This document shows positions 1 through 6,977 of a DNA stretch of 10,622 nucleotides, in pieces. The stretch's first letter is position 1; the number at the start of each line of letters is the position of its first letter. A model generated the notes under the pieces. The model searched no databases. It was not told the origin of the DNA and saw nothing but the letters and a program-made list of their open reading frames with translations. Origin of the DNA: an uncultured Oscillospiraceae bacterium. GTDB taxonomy: Bacteria > Bacillota > Clostridia > Oscillospirales > Acutalibacteraceae. The position numbers were made by a program, and so were the translations under genes. Location: assembly GCA_900540295.1 (NCBI GenBank), contig UQFM01000064.1, positions 1 to 10,622 on the forward strand. The letters are read 5' to 3'.

Positions 1-24
1 GCGTCAGATGTGTATAAGAGACAG
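1..24 (+). other. Nextera (Tn5) adapter remnant, left end
   Basis: This is not genomic sequence. It ends with the 19-base Tn5 mosaic end AGATGTGTATAAGAGACAG (6-24), preceded by GCGTC, the tail of the Illumina Nextera read-1 adapter. The same 24 bases occur in reverse complement at 10582-10605. Genome-derived sequence begins at 25. Confidence 0.98.
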
Positions 25-190
25 CGGTAATCCCCATTTGCTGCATAATCTGCTTCACGGGACCGATATTCAGCTCCATTGCACATTTGATGCAGAGTCC
101 TTCGTTGGTGGTTTTCTCCCCTTCCACCTTCGAAATGAAAAAGACAGCAGGATTTTTGTGGCATCTGCTGCACAGCATATTTTTGTTCAT
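25..190 (-). CDS. Clp protease ATP-binding subunit, N-terminal zinc-finger part only (3' end missing)
   Basis: Only the first 55 codons are present; the rest lies beyond the left end of the insert. The translation begins MNKNMLCSRCHKNPAVFFIS and carries a four-cysteine zinc-binding site, C7-x2-C10 and C33-x2-C36, followed by a helical segment that ends near QIMQQMGIT. This arrangement is typical of the N-terminal zinc finger of ClpE-like or ClpC-like HSP100 ATPases in Clostridia. Such proteins unfold substrates and feed them to the ClpP peptidase. The AAA+ modules that would prove the assignment are not in the window. The ATG at 190 has a GAGGAA ribosome-binding site 9 bases upstream that overlaps the end of pgsA (ending GAGGAATAA), so the two genes are probably translationally coupled. 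The start is 6 bases after the pgsA stop. Another small zinc-ribbon protein is possible but less likely. Confidence 0.72.
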
Positions 191-196
191 CAAAGT

Positions 197-832
197 TTAT
201 TCCTCAGTTTCTTTTTTTGCGTGTTTTTCTTTGAATTGTTTATAGGTATTCGGCACATAGCTCAGCAGTGCAACAAACGTCAGCACCGCCGCAATAACCA
301 CCAAAACCATCATCACCGCAGACGGCAGTGTAAACCATGCGCGCAGTGCGCCGATTTCGGGACCGAATGCGATAACCAACACCATAACGGCATAAAATAC
401 AAAGGTTGCGATTTTGCCGTAGATTTCCGCCGCCACGGGACGAAGTCCGCAGGCAAGCATAATCGCACCGACAACGACCATCAGCAGTTCTTTAAACAGG
501 AAGAACAGGAACACCCATTTAAACCACTGCATTGTCGGGTCTGTTGACTTGTTGAATTCCAAAAAGATAACGATTGCAATGGTAATTTGCGTCAGCTTAT
601 CGGCAACAGGGTCCAGCATTTTGCCGAGTTCACTGATTTGATTGAATTTGCGGGCGATTTTGCCGTCAAAGAAGTCGGTAAGCCCCGAAACAATCAAAAT
701 AATGACCGCCCAGCCGATGTGCCCGTTGTAAAACAGTACGCCGAACATGGGAATCAGCAAAATACGAATCAGGCTCAGCAGATTCGGCACGGTCAGACAA
801 CCCGAAAACAGACTCTTTAAATTTTCTTTCAT
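197..832 (-). CDS. pgsA: CDP-diacylglycerol--glycerol-3-phosphate 3-phosphatidyltransferase (PGP synthase)
   Basis: This integral membrane enzyme of 211 residues transfers a phosphatidyl group from CDP-diacylglycerol to glycerol-3-phosphate. The product, phosphatidylglycerol phosphate, is the precursor of phosphatidylglycerol and cardiolipin. The complete CDP-alcohol phosphotransferase signature D-x2-D-G-x2-A-R-x8-G-x3-D-x3-D is visible, with D53, D56, G57, A60, R61, G70, D74 and D78. The N-terminal VPNLLSLIRILLIPMF is typical of PgsA and favours it over phosphatidylserine or cardiolipin synthases of the same superfamily. Several hydrophobic segments follow, and the C-terminus is charged (KQFKEKHAKKETEE). 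A GTG at 841 is in frame, but it lies inside the SD sequence GAGGTG (839-844). The ATG at 832 follows at ideal spacing and is taken as the start. The gene begins 13 bases after the CvpA-family gene and probably shares its promoter. Confidence 0.93.
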   Translation of the reverse strand: MKENLKSLFSGCLTVPNLLSLIRILLIPMFGVLFYNGHIGWAVIILIVSGLTDFFDGKIARKFNQISELGKMLDPVADKLTQITIAIVIFLEFNKSTDPTMQWFKWVFLFFLFKELLMVVVGAIMLACGLRPVAAEIYGKIATFVFYAVMVLVIAFGPEIGALRAWFTLPSAVMMVLVVIAAVLTFVALLSYVPNTYKQFKEKHAKKETEE

Positions 833-838
833 CGTAAA

Positions 839-844
839 CACCTC
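839..844 (-). promoter_or_regulatory. Ribosome-binding site that fixes the pgsA start
   Basis: GAGGTG on the minus strand lies about 6-8 bases before the ATG at 832. The in-frame upstream GTG at 841 overlaps this site and has no SD of its own, so the three-codon-longer reading is unlikely. Confidence 0.75.
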
Positions 845-845
845 A

Positions 846-1550
846 TTAAAATAACTTCGTATGGAAATCCGGCAACCAGCCGCTTACAAAACTGACGATA
901 TGCGAAGACTGCAATGCCTCTCTGTAAGCTGTATCCTCTATGTACGGCGCCACTGCGGTCAACAGAAAAACAGCGACAAACACAAAAGCACAGCCTTTCA
1001 CCGCACCGAACACACCGCCGAGCAGTGCGTTCACATTTTTGACAATGGGGATTTTAAACAGTTTGGAAAGCACGGAAACCAGCCACTGAAATACACCGCC
1101 GAGCACGGCAAACAGCAGTAAGAACAAAACTGCCGACAGCACCGTCTCGCAGACAGGCTGTGCGATATTTTCATTCAGCAGTTTCGCCGCGTCTCTGTCG
1201 CTGTAATTTCCGTTTGCAATTTGCTCTGCAAGCTTTGCCACGGAAGCATCACTTCCCTGCACATAGCCCTTTACAAAGCCCGGCAGACTGTCCAATACAA
1301 CAGAAGCTTTTTTAATTGCCGAGGCGCTTTCCGAAACACGCAGTTCCTCTGCGATTTTCGTTTCCACGCGCTCGGACAGCACATTTTCATAGCATGCTTT
1401 TGCCATAGGCGCGCAAAGCTGTACCGCCAGAAGAAGCGCCGCCGCAAAGGCGACCAATTCCAAAACGGTGCGCACTAATCCTTTTTTGGCAGACGCAATC
1501 ACCGCGACCAGTAAAACGGCAAGCAAGCATACATCAATCGCAAGACTCAA
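846..1550 (-). CDS. CvpA-family membrane protein
   Basis: This is a 234-residue multi-pass membrane protein of the CvpA family. The family is named after an E. coli protein needed for colicin V production, but its role in Bacillota is not established. Hydrophobic segments lie at about residues 3-20, 28-46, 135-157 and 187-202. Two family hallmarks are visible: the early KKGLVRTVLEL (22-32) and the glycine-rich VNALLGGVFGAVKG (173-186). Between the two membrane halves is a soluble loop of about 80 residues (55-130), longer than in the minimal family. The frame stays open to a GTG at 1583, but that codon lies in the -10 region of a promoter. The TTG at 1550 has GAGGTGA four bases upstream and gives the usual family N-terminus (MSLAIDVCLLAVLLVAV). 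The gene probably heads a unit with pgsA and clp. Confidence 0.87.
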   Translation of the reverse strand: MSLAIDVCLLAVLLVAVIASAKKGLVRTVLELVAFAAALLLAVQLCAPMAKACYENVLSERVETKIAEELRVSESASAIKKASVVLDSLPGFVKGYVQGSDASVAKLAEQIANGNYSDRDAAKLLNENIAQPVCETVLSAVLFLLLFAVLGGVFQWLVSVLSKLFKIPIVKNVNALLGGVFGAVKGCAFVFVAVFLLTAVAPYIEDTAYREALQSSHIVSFVSGWLPDFHTKLF

Positions 1551-1554
1551 AGAA

Positions 1555-1561
1555 TCACCTC
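1555..1561 (-). promoter_or_regulatory. Ribosome-binding site that fixes the CvpA TTG start
   Basis: GAGGTGA on the minus strand ends four bases before the TTG at 1550. It is the only good SD in the stretch between the promoter at 1574-1602 and the conserved CvpA N-terminus. It therefore supports a TTG start over the upstream GTG at 1583. Confidence 0.7.
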
Positions 1562-1573
1562 GCTCTAAACAGT

Positions 1574-1602
1574 ATTGTATCACAGTACATTCCGAAAGAC
1601 AA
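1574..1602 (-). promoter_or_regulatory. Predicted sigma-A promoter for the CvpA-pgsA-clp unit
   Basis: On the minus strand, TTGTCT (1597-1602, 4 of 6 matches to the -35 consensus) is followed by a 17-base spacer and then TACAAT (1574-1579, 5 of 6 matches to the -10 consensus). A TG one base before the -10 makes an extended -10 (TGATACAAT). The -35 begins one base after the stop codon of the upstream gene. The expected transcript start is near 1567, giving a short leader with the SD at 1555-1561. The hexamer TACTGT occurs on both sides of the -10, offset by 13 bases, and could be part of an operator. This is a reading of consensus only, with no transcript evidence. Confidence 0.6.
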
Positions 1603-1603
1603 C

Positions 1604-2809
1604 CTAAGACTGTGCGGATACGGGTTCATCGACAGCGGTGGTCTTATAGCATTTTATGCCGCTGACGGCATAAACATAAGTGTTCCTGCCGTCTGTAAAG
1701 GGTCTGATACAGTCGTCATCCACCGCCGAGCGCCCGACCTGCTCCCCTTTGCGGTTAAAGCTGTAAAGATAACGGTCGGTCAAAACAGACACATACGCCG
1801 CATCGCACGACACGCCTTTTACGCTTTCGGCAATTTCCGTTTCAAACTGCAAAACGCCTTTTCGGTCGTAGCACCGAATAATTTTGGAGGCCGCGCTTCC
1901 ATATTTGGAAAGGGTAACTGCCGTACAGCCGCTGTCGTCGGTATACACACAGGACAATGTATTCAGAGACAAATCCTCTTCCAAAATCGGCGTTTTATCC
2001 TCCACCACGGTAAAAATATTCTTACCCGTCAAAAGCAACCGATCACCCGCAAGAAAGGAAAGTCCCGACACAATGGTATCATAGGAGAATGAAGCAATCG
2101 GTTCATTATAGGAAAAATCGAATATATAGACCTTGGAATACAGTTCTCCGTTCTGCGCACCGACAACAGACACAGCGGCGCGCTTGCCGTTATCCGACAC
2201 GGCGGCGGCAATGATATTTTCGGAGGCACAGTTCCAAACAAATATCTCTTTATGGCTTTTATTGTATACGGTAAGCTTGCTCTGTGAGGCTTCACCGCGT
2301 GCGGCGACTGCCAGCGTACCGTCTTTGCCGAGTGCGCCTGTCAGCAGTTTTTGCGCACTTTGCTCTTCCAATAAAATTTTGGTTTTGGAAAGCACCCGAT
2401 AACTGTTTTCTCCGACATCCAAAAGCAACACACGCCCGCCTGCGGCGGTTGCTATGGGAGAAGACAGTGTGTGCTGCTGCTCCCCGAACCGCCGTGCGGT
2501 TGCATCCAGTGAAAATGTGGTGTCGTCCCCAATAACAAACAAATCCGAGCCGACAGACAGCACATTCCGCACGCCCGTATTTTCAAAATAGTACGGGTAT
2601 CCGTCGCCGCGCTTTGTGCCTGAAATGACTGTATCCGCATAGTCGCTTATGCTCGAAAATGTAATATTGCCGAACCGATTGGCGGCAATCACGACTAAAA
2701 TCAGCAGAACGGAAATAATGCAGACTGCTTTCAGCACAGACACCAGCCGCTCCTGATTTTTTGTTTTTTGCTTCGGTTTTGGTTTTCTGCCTGTATCCTT
2801 CTCCGCCAT
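1604..2809 (-). CDS. Membrane-anchored DUF5711-like protein, probable beta-propeller, function unknown
   Basis: The function of this 401-residue protein is not known. It starts with a very basic, lysine-rich tail (residues 1-22, including KPKPKQKTKN). One membrane segment follows at about 24-44, and the remaining roughly 355 residues are soluble. By the positive-inside rule the large domain should lie outside the cytoplasm. That domain consists of repeating beta-strand units with phrases such as GVRNVLSVGSDLFVIG, KLTVYNKSHKEIFVW, KVYIFDFSYNEPIASF and KIIRCYDRKGVLQFETEI. This resembles a WD40- or PQQ-like propeller and fits my recollection of the clostridial DUF5711 family. No catalytic motif is evident. 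The ATG at 2809 follows GGGGTGA at five bases. The gene is 14 bases downstream of truA, so it is probably transcribed with it. A role in envelope protein assembly or sensing would be a guess. Confidence 0.8.
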   Translation of the reverse strand: MAEKDTGRKPKPKQKTKNQERLVSVLKAVCIISVLLILVVIAANRFGNITFSSISDYADTVISGTKRGDGYPYYFENTGVRNVLSVGSDLFVIGDDTTFSLDATARRFGEQQHTLSSPIATAAGGRVLLLDVGENSYRVLSKTKILLEEQSAQKLLTGALGKDGTLAVAARGEASQSKLTVYNKSHKEIFVWNCASENIIAAAVSDNGKRAAVSVVGAQNGELYSKVYIFDFSYNEPIASFSYDTIVSGLSFLAGDRLLLTGKNIFTVVEDKTPILEEDLSLNTLSCVYTDDSGCTAVTLSKYGSAASKIIRCYDRKGVLQFETEIAESVKGVSCDAAYVSVLTDRYLYSFNRKGEQVGRSAVDDDCIRPFTDGRNTYVYAVSGIKCYKTTAVDEPVSAQS

Positions 2810-2823
2810 ATGTTCACCCCGAT

Positions 2824-3564
2824 TTATATATCGTAATAGACCTTGTGTAAATATAAGCCGTGCGCAGGCGCGGTCACGCCCGCCCGTTGACGGTCACGGC
2901 TGTCCAAAATATTCGGCAGTTCGCCGTATGCGATTTTACCGTTTTGTATCTCCAAAAGCGTACCGACCATAATACGCACCATATTGTAAAGGAATCCGTT
3001 GCCTGTCACGCGAAACTCCACAAAATCGCCGTTTCTGTATACGGAACAGGCGCGGATTTCGCGTACTTTATCTTCCACTGCGCATTTTGAAGCGCAAAAA
3101 GCGGAAAAATCGTGCGTGCCGAGAAAGCTTTGCGCCTCGCGGTGCAGTGCTTCCGCATCCAGCGTCCACGGATAATGCAGAGCGCGGTTCTCAAAGAAAG
3201 GGTCGCGCACCGCGCGGTTTACAATCAGGTACCGATAGGCTTTGCCCGTACAGTCATACCGCGCGTGAAAGCCGAGCGGCACTTCGCGCACAGACAGCAC
3301 CGCAATATCCCGCGGGAGTACGGCATTGAATGCCGTTTGCAGTTTTTCGGGCGTGATCTCTTTTTCTGTACGCAGGTTACAGCAAAACATATCGGCGTGT
3401 ACACGCGCATCCGTGCGGCTGCACCCCGTCACGGATTCCCGCACGCCTAAAATTTGCTCTGCGGCGTCCTGCAAGCGGCTCTGCACGGTAACGGCATTCG
3501 GCTGCACCTGCCAGCCGTGATACGCCGTACCGTCAAAACACAGCGTCAGCAAATAATTTTTCAA
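2824..3564 (-). CDS. truA: tRNA pseudouridine(38-40) synthase
   Basis: TruA converts uridines 38, 39 and 40 of the tRNA anticodon arm to pseudouridine. The protein is 246 residues, normal for the family. The catalytic aspartate is D52 in GCSRTDARVHA (47-57), equivalent to D60 of E. coli TruA. Other family blocks are the N-terminal FDGTAYHGWQ, the KAYRYLI segment with Y110/Y112, GNGFLYNMVRIMVGTLLEI in the C-terminal half, and the terminal APAHGLYL. The start is a TTG at 3564, one base after the ecfT stop. An SD (GGCGGTGA) about six bases upstream lies inside the end of ecfT. Starting there gives the standard N-terminus (MKNYLLTLCFDG). Truncation to a later codon would remove a conserved strand. 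The ecfA1-ecfA2-ecfT-truA order is widespread in Bacillota. Confidence 0.96.
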   Translation of the reverse strand: MKNYLLTLCFDGTAYHGWQVQPNAVTVQSRLQDAAEQILGVRESVTGCSRTDARVHADMFCCNLRTEKEITPEKLQTAFNAVLPRDIAVLSVREVPLGFHARYDCTGKAYRYLIVNRAVRDPFFENRALHYPWTLDAEALHREAQSFLGTHDFSAFCASKCAVEDKVREIRACSVYRNGDFVEFRVTGNGFLYNMVRIMVGTLLEIQNGKIAYGELPNILDSRDRQRAGVTAPAHGLYLHKVYYDI

Positions 3565-3565
3565 A

Positions 3566-4381
3566 TCAAATCACCGCCGCTAAAAAATGATTGGAAACAA
3601 AGATGCCTGTTATGCATACCGCCGTCACTGCAAATGTGATATAGTCGCGTGCCGCAAGGTGCATCACACGAAGCCGTGTGCGTCCCTCGCCGCCGCGGTA
3701 GCAACGGCACTCCATGGCGAACGCCAAATCGTAAGCGCGTGAAAATGCATTGACAAACAACGGAATAAACACGGGTACAAGCGCCTTGCCGCGCTGTATG
3801 ATATTCCCTGTATCGAGTTCCGCACCGCGCGCTTTCTGCGCGGACATAATTTTATCGACCTCATCAATCAAAGTGGGGATAAAGCGCAGGGCAATCGTCA
3901 TCATCATAGCGATGGAATGCACGTTGATTTTAATCTTTTTCAGAGGAGAAAACAGGCGTTCAATCGCATCCGTCAGCAGTGTCGGCGAAGTGGTGTAGGT
4001 CAGCATAGAGCTTGCCGCGACCAGCGCCACAATGCGGACGGTTGTGAATACTGCCGTGAAAATGCCGTCCGAAGTCAGCTTAAATTTACCGAGTTCCAAA
4101 AGCACCGCGCCATCCGTATTGTAAAAAATCTGCAATACGGATGTAATCAGAACAATAATAACAATCGGCTTTAAGCTTTTTAAAAGCATCTTTAAAGAGA
4201 TTTTGGAAAGCAGTATCGCCGCAATTAAATATGCCGCCATAATGCCGAGTGCGGCAAAATTCCTGCACAGAAAAATCAGCACGATGTAGACAAAGGTCAG
4301 CACCAATTTTGCGCGCGGGTCAAGCTTATGCACAACGGAAGTTCCGGGGAAATACTGCCCGATAGTAATGTCCTTAATCAT
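3566..4381 (-). CDS. ecfT: ECF transporter transmembrane coupling protein EcfT
   Basis: EcfT is the membrane scaffold that links the two ATPases of an energy-coupling factor transporter to interchangeable substrate-binding S components, for vitamins or metal ions. This 271-residue protein starts with the family hallmark IGQYFPGTSVVHKLDPRAKL (7-26). Hydrophobic segments lie at about 28-45, 47-60, 72-88, 112-128 and 246-264. The two cytoplasmic coupling-helix motifs that dock into the ATPases are present: QKARGAELD (182-190) and MECRCYRGGEGRTR (223-236). In the second, the canonical Ala-Arg-Gly triplet is replaced by Cys-Arg-Cys and the arginine (R226) is kept. The ATG at 4381 overlaps the end of ecfA2 by eight bases and follows a G-rich SD (AGGGGGGTG). 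No S component is encoded in the window, so this is a group II system serving S components elsewhere. Confidence 0.95.
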   Translation of the reverse strand: MIKDITIGQYFPGTSVVHKLDPRAKLVLTFVYIVLIFLCRNFAALGIMAAYLIAAILLSKISLKMLLKSLKPIVIIVLITSVLQIFYNTDGAVLLELGKFKLTSDGIFTAVFTTVRIVALVAASSMLTYTTSPTLLTDAIERLFSPLKKIKINVHSIAMMMTIALRFIPTLIDEVDKIMSAQKARGAELDTGNIIQRGKALVPVFIPLFVNAFSRAYDLAFAMECRCYRGGEGRTRLRVMHLAARDYITFAVTAVCITGIFVSNHFLAAVI

Positions 4382-5243
4382 TGCGCACCCCCCTTTCCCG
4401 CATCAAACGCAACAGTTCGCGTTTTGCTTCGGGGAGTGTGTAAATATCGGTGCGTACATCTACTCCCGCCGCTTTCAGGCGCAGAAAGATGCGCGTAAGC
4501 TGCGGTACATCCAAACCGATAGAGGCAAGCTTTTCGGCGTTTTCAAAAACCGATTGAACTGCGCCTGTCAGCACAGGCGTGCCGTTATGCATCACAATCA
4601 CCTTAGAGGCGATTTCGGCGATATCATCCATACTGTGGGAAACGATAATCACCGTTTTCCCCGTAGACAGGCGGTAGTTTTCAATCATCTGTGTAATACG
4701 CGCTCTGCCGCGCGGGTCAAGCCCTGCGGCGGGTTCATCCAAAATCAGGATTTCGGGTTCCATTGCCATAACGCCTGCAATCGCGACACGGCGTTTTTCA
4801 CCGCCCGACAAATCAAACGGCGATTTTTCCATCCATTCCCGCTTTACGCCGACAAATTCCGCCGCGTGCAGAACGTGTTCTTTGATTTGCGCCTCGGAAA
4901 GCCCCATATTGCGCGGACCGAAGGAAATATCCCGATAAACCGTGCTTTCAAACAGCTGATATTCGGGATACTGAAAACAAAGCCCGACCTTAAAGCGCGC
5001 GGCGCGGGTCGCCGCTTTGGATGCGTGAATGTCCTCTCCGTTTAACAGCACCTTGCCCGAGGTCGGCTTTAAAAGCCCGTTCAAATGCTGTACGAGCGTG
5101 CTTTTGCCCGAGCCCGTATGCCCGATAATGCCGACAAGCTCCCCTTCTTCTACGGATATATTGACACCTTGCAGTGCCGCTATGCGAAACGGCGTGCCTT
5201 CCCCGTAAACATATGTCAAATTTTGCGTTTCAAGCAGTGCCAT
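4374..5243 (-). CDS. ecfA2: ECF transporter ATPase EcfA2
   Basis: This is one of the two cytoplasmic ABC ATPases that power the ECF transporter. It pairs with EcfA1 and binds the coupling helices of EcfT. The protein has 289 residues. Visible motifs are Walker A GHTGSGKST (41-49), Q-loop glutamine Q91 in CFQYPEYQLF, ABC signature LSGGE (145-149), Walker B ILILDE with catalytic E170, D-loop GLDP and switch histidine H203. The C-terminal extension after about residue 225, including LASIGLDVPQLTRIFLRLKAAG, is the dimerisation region typical of EcfA proteins and absent from generic ABC ATPases. The QYPEYQLF Q-loop and LSGGEKRRVAIAG favour EcfA2 over EcfA1. The ATG at 5243 lies inside the end of ecfA1 (14-base overlap) and has GGAG about nine bases upstream, so the two subunits are probably translationally coupled at matched levels. 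Confidence 0.95.
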   Translation of the reverse strand: MALLETQNLTYVYGEGTPFRIAALQGVNISVEEGELVGIIGHTGSGKSTLVQHLNGLLKPTSGKVLLNGEDIHASKAATRAARFKVGLCFQYPEYQLFESTVYRDISFGPRNMGLSEAQIKEHVLHAAEFVGVKREWMEKSPFDLSGGEKRRVAIAGVMAMEPEILILDEPAAGLDPRGRARITQMIENYRLSTGKTVIIVSHSMDDIAEIASKVIVMHNGTPVLTGAVQSVFENAEKLASIGLDVPQLTRIFLRLKAAGVDVRTDIYTLPEAKRELLRLMRERGVRND

Positions 5244-6102
5244 TTTGAGGTTCTCCGAGTAATTCTAAAATATTGTCCGCAAAAGTGTCGGCAGAAAGCA
5301 CATCCTCACGCATCGGTATGCCGTTTGCGCGCAGTTCCGCCGCCAGCGCCGCCGCTTTCGGAATATCCAAGCCGATGCTTTTCAGCAACTCTGCCTTCAA
5401 GAATACATCCTTAGGCGTGCCGTCCAGCACGATTTTTGCGTCATCCATCACGACCACACGGTCAGCCGCCGCCGCTTCTTCCATAAAGTGTGTAATAAAC
5501 ACAACCGTAATGCCGCGCTCGCGGTTTAAACGGCGCACGGTATCCATTACCTCTTTGCGCCCTTTCGGGTCCAGCATAGCGGTCGGCTCGTCTAACACAA
5601 TGCATTCGGGCAGCATCGCAATCATCCCCGCAATCGCCACGCGCTGTTTCTGCCCGCCCGACAGCTTGTGCGGCTCATGGTTTCGGTATTCGTACATCCC
5701 GACGGCTTTCAGCGCATCGTCCACACGGCGGCGGAGTTCATCGGGCGGAACGCCCAAATTTTCAGGTCCGAACGCCACGTCCTCCTCTACAATCGAGGCG
5801 ACAATCTGATTGTCGGGATTTTGAAACACCACGCCCACGGTACGGCGGATATCATAGGACAGCGATTCGTCGGCGGTATCCAGCCCGTTTACAAGCACAC
5901 GCCCGCTTTCGGGAATCAAAATCGAATTGGAAAGCTTTGCGAGCGTGGATTTTCCCGACCCGTTATGCCCCAATACGGCAACAAAGTCGCCTTTTTTGAT
6001 TTTTAAATTGACGTGTTCCACGCAAAGCGGCAACGGGTGTTCCGCGTCATCCGCTTCGTAGCGAAAAGATACGTCTTGAAATTCAATGATATTTTCAGGC
6101 AT
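5230..6102 (-). CDS. ecfA1: ECF transporter ATPase EcfA1
   Basis: This is the second ATPase of the ECF module, 290 residues from the start chosen here. Motifs are Walker A GHNGSGKST (45-53), Q-loop Q94 in FQNPDNQIV, signature LSGGQ (147-151), Walker B CIVLDE with E172, D-loop MLDP and switch histidine H205. FQNPDNQIV and LSGGQKQRVAIAG are characteristic of EcfA1. The C-terminal LLKSIGLDIPKAAALAAEL parallels the EcfA2 extension. The frame is open to a GTG at 6144, inside the upstream methyltransferase gene. The ATG at 6102 has AAGGAA seven bases before it and gives the usual N-terminus (MPENIIEFQDVSFRYE). The longer version would add a basic tail (MRCNRDLETIRNRR) that is only the methyltransferase C-terminus read out of frame. 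The gene starts 11 bases after the methyltransferase stop. Confidence 0.95.
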   Translation of the reverse strand: MPENIIEFQDVSFRYEADDAEHPLPLCVEHVNLKIKKGDFVAVLGHNGSGKSTLAKLSNSILIPESGRVLVNGLDTADESLSYDIRRTVGVVFQNPDNQIVASIVEEDVAFGPENLGVPPDELRRRVDDALKAVGMYEYRNHEPHKLSGGQKQRVAIAGMIAMLPECIVLDEPTAMLDPKGRKEVMDTVRRLNRERGITVVFITHFMEEAAAADRVVVMDDAKIVLDGTPKDVFLKAELLKSIGLDIPKAAALAAELRANGIPMREDVLSADTFADNILELLGEPQNGTA

Positions 6103-6109
6103 TCTTCTA

Positions 6110-6115
6110 TTCCTT
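6110..6115 (-). promoter_or_regulatory. Ribosome-binding site that fixes the ecfA1 start
   Basis: AAGGAA on the minus strand overlaps the methyltransferase stop (TAAGGAA) and lies seven bases before the ATG at 6102. It supports starting EcfA1 there and not at the GTG 14 codons upstream. Confidence 0.7.
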
Positions 6116-6977
6116 ATCGTTTCCAAATCGCGGTTGCACCGCACGGCAGCAGCATTCCCGACGCCTGTACAGGCAAGCCGATTTCCTCACTCTCCACAGA
6201 GCCGCCGAATTTCGGCACGATGAGCGCGCCTAAAATATACTGCATCACGGCGGGGGAAAGCCCTGCGGTATAAGAATTTATTAACACGGCAATCGGCGAA
6301 TCCGAAAGCACCTCGCGGCACAGCTCGACAAAATGATAAATTTCATTTTCCAACTTCCATACCTCGCCGCCGGGACCTCTGCCGTAAGACGGCGGGTCCA
6401 TAATTAAAATATCGTAGCGGTTGCCGCGGCGGATTTCACGCTGTACAAATTTCACACAGTCGTCCACAATCCAGCGCACGGGGCAGTCAATCACGCCTGA
6501 AGACAGCGCATTTTCTTTCGCCCACTGCACCATACCCTTGGAAGCGTCCACGTGCACCACCTGCGCGCCCGCCCGTAAAGCGGATACCGTTGCCGCGCCT
6601 GTGTAACCGAACAGATTCAGTACCTTAACAGGGCGGTTTGCCGCACGGATTTCTTCTGAAACCCAGTCCCAGTTAACCGCCTGTTCAGGGAACACGCCCG
6701 TATGCTTAAAGCCCATGGTTTTTATGTTGAAACGCAAATCACGGTACCCGATTTCCCAACGGTCAGGGATGCGTGAACGCACTTCCCAACTGCCGCCGCC
6801 CGTATTGGAACGGTGGTACACCGCGTCTGCCTTTTTCCACAGCGGATGTGTTTTCGGCGTCTGCCACACAACCTGCGGGTCAGGGCGAATCAGAGTTACT
6901 TTTCCCCAACGCTCCAATCGTTCGCCGCCCGAGCAGTCGAGCAGCTGATAATCCTGCCAATCCGATGAAAAACGCAT
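6114..6977 (-). CDS. Class I SAM-dependent methyltransferase, probable rRNA (cytosine-C5) type of the RlmI/RlmK-like family
   Basis: This 287-residue protein has a Rossmann methyltransferase core. Motif I is VLNLFGYTGAAT (119-130), followed by the acidic residue D144 that should bind the SAM ribose. The catalytic-region motif is DPPSYGRGP (194-202). The segment GVFPEQ (94-99) just before the core is common in bacterial proteins related to E. coli RlmI and RlmK, which methylate 23S rRNA. It lacks the N-terminal PUA domain of RlmI and instead has about 90 residues of beta-rich sequence. The exact RNA target cannot be told, and a protein or small-molecule substrate is not excluded. No obvious catalytic cysteine follows the DPP motif, so a cytosine-C5 mechanism is uncertain. 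Start and stop overlap as TAATG with glmM (1-base overlap), so translation is probably coupled. Confidence 0.82.
   Translation of the reverse strand: MRFSSDWQDYQLLDCSGGERLERWGKVTLIRPDPQVVWQTPKTHPLWKKADAVYHRSNTGGGSWEVRSRIPDRWEIGYRDLRFNIKTMGFKHTGVFPEQAVNWDWVSEEIRAANRPVKVLNLFGYTGAATVSALRAGAQVVHVDASKGMVQWAKENALSSGVIDCPVRWIVDDCVKFVQREIRRGNRYDILIMDPPSYGRGPGGEVWKLENEIYHFVELCREVLSDSPIAVLINSYTAGLSPAVMQYILGALIVPKFGGSVESEEIGLPVQASGMLLPCGATAIWKR

Noticed and set aside
8..547. A 179-codon plus-strand open frame beginning MCIRDSGNPH
   Set aside because: It starts in adapter and runs antisense through the clp fragment and pgsA, both well supported. The composition (many His, Gln, Asn, Arg) is typical of a shadow frame.
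4368..5045. A 225-codon plus-strand open frame opposite ecfA2
   Set aside because: It mirrors a gene with every ABC ATPase motif in place, has no recognisable domain and no good SD. It is a by-product of codon bias on the other strand.
5273..5809. A 178-codon plus-strand open frame opposite ecfA1, rich in Ser and Ala
   Set aside because: It is in the antisense codon-aligned frame of ecfA1; its low-complexity Ser/Ala content reflects reverse-complemented codons and not a real protein.
6103..6144. A 14-codon N-terminal extension of EcfA1 from a GTG at 6144
   Set aside because: No SD at that position, it overlaps the end of the methyltransferase gene, and the ATG at 6102 has a good SD and a family-like N-terminus.
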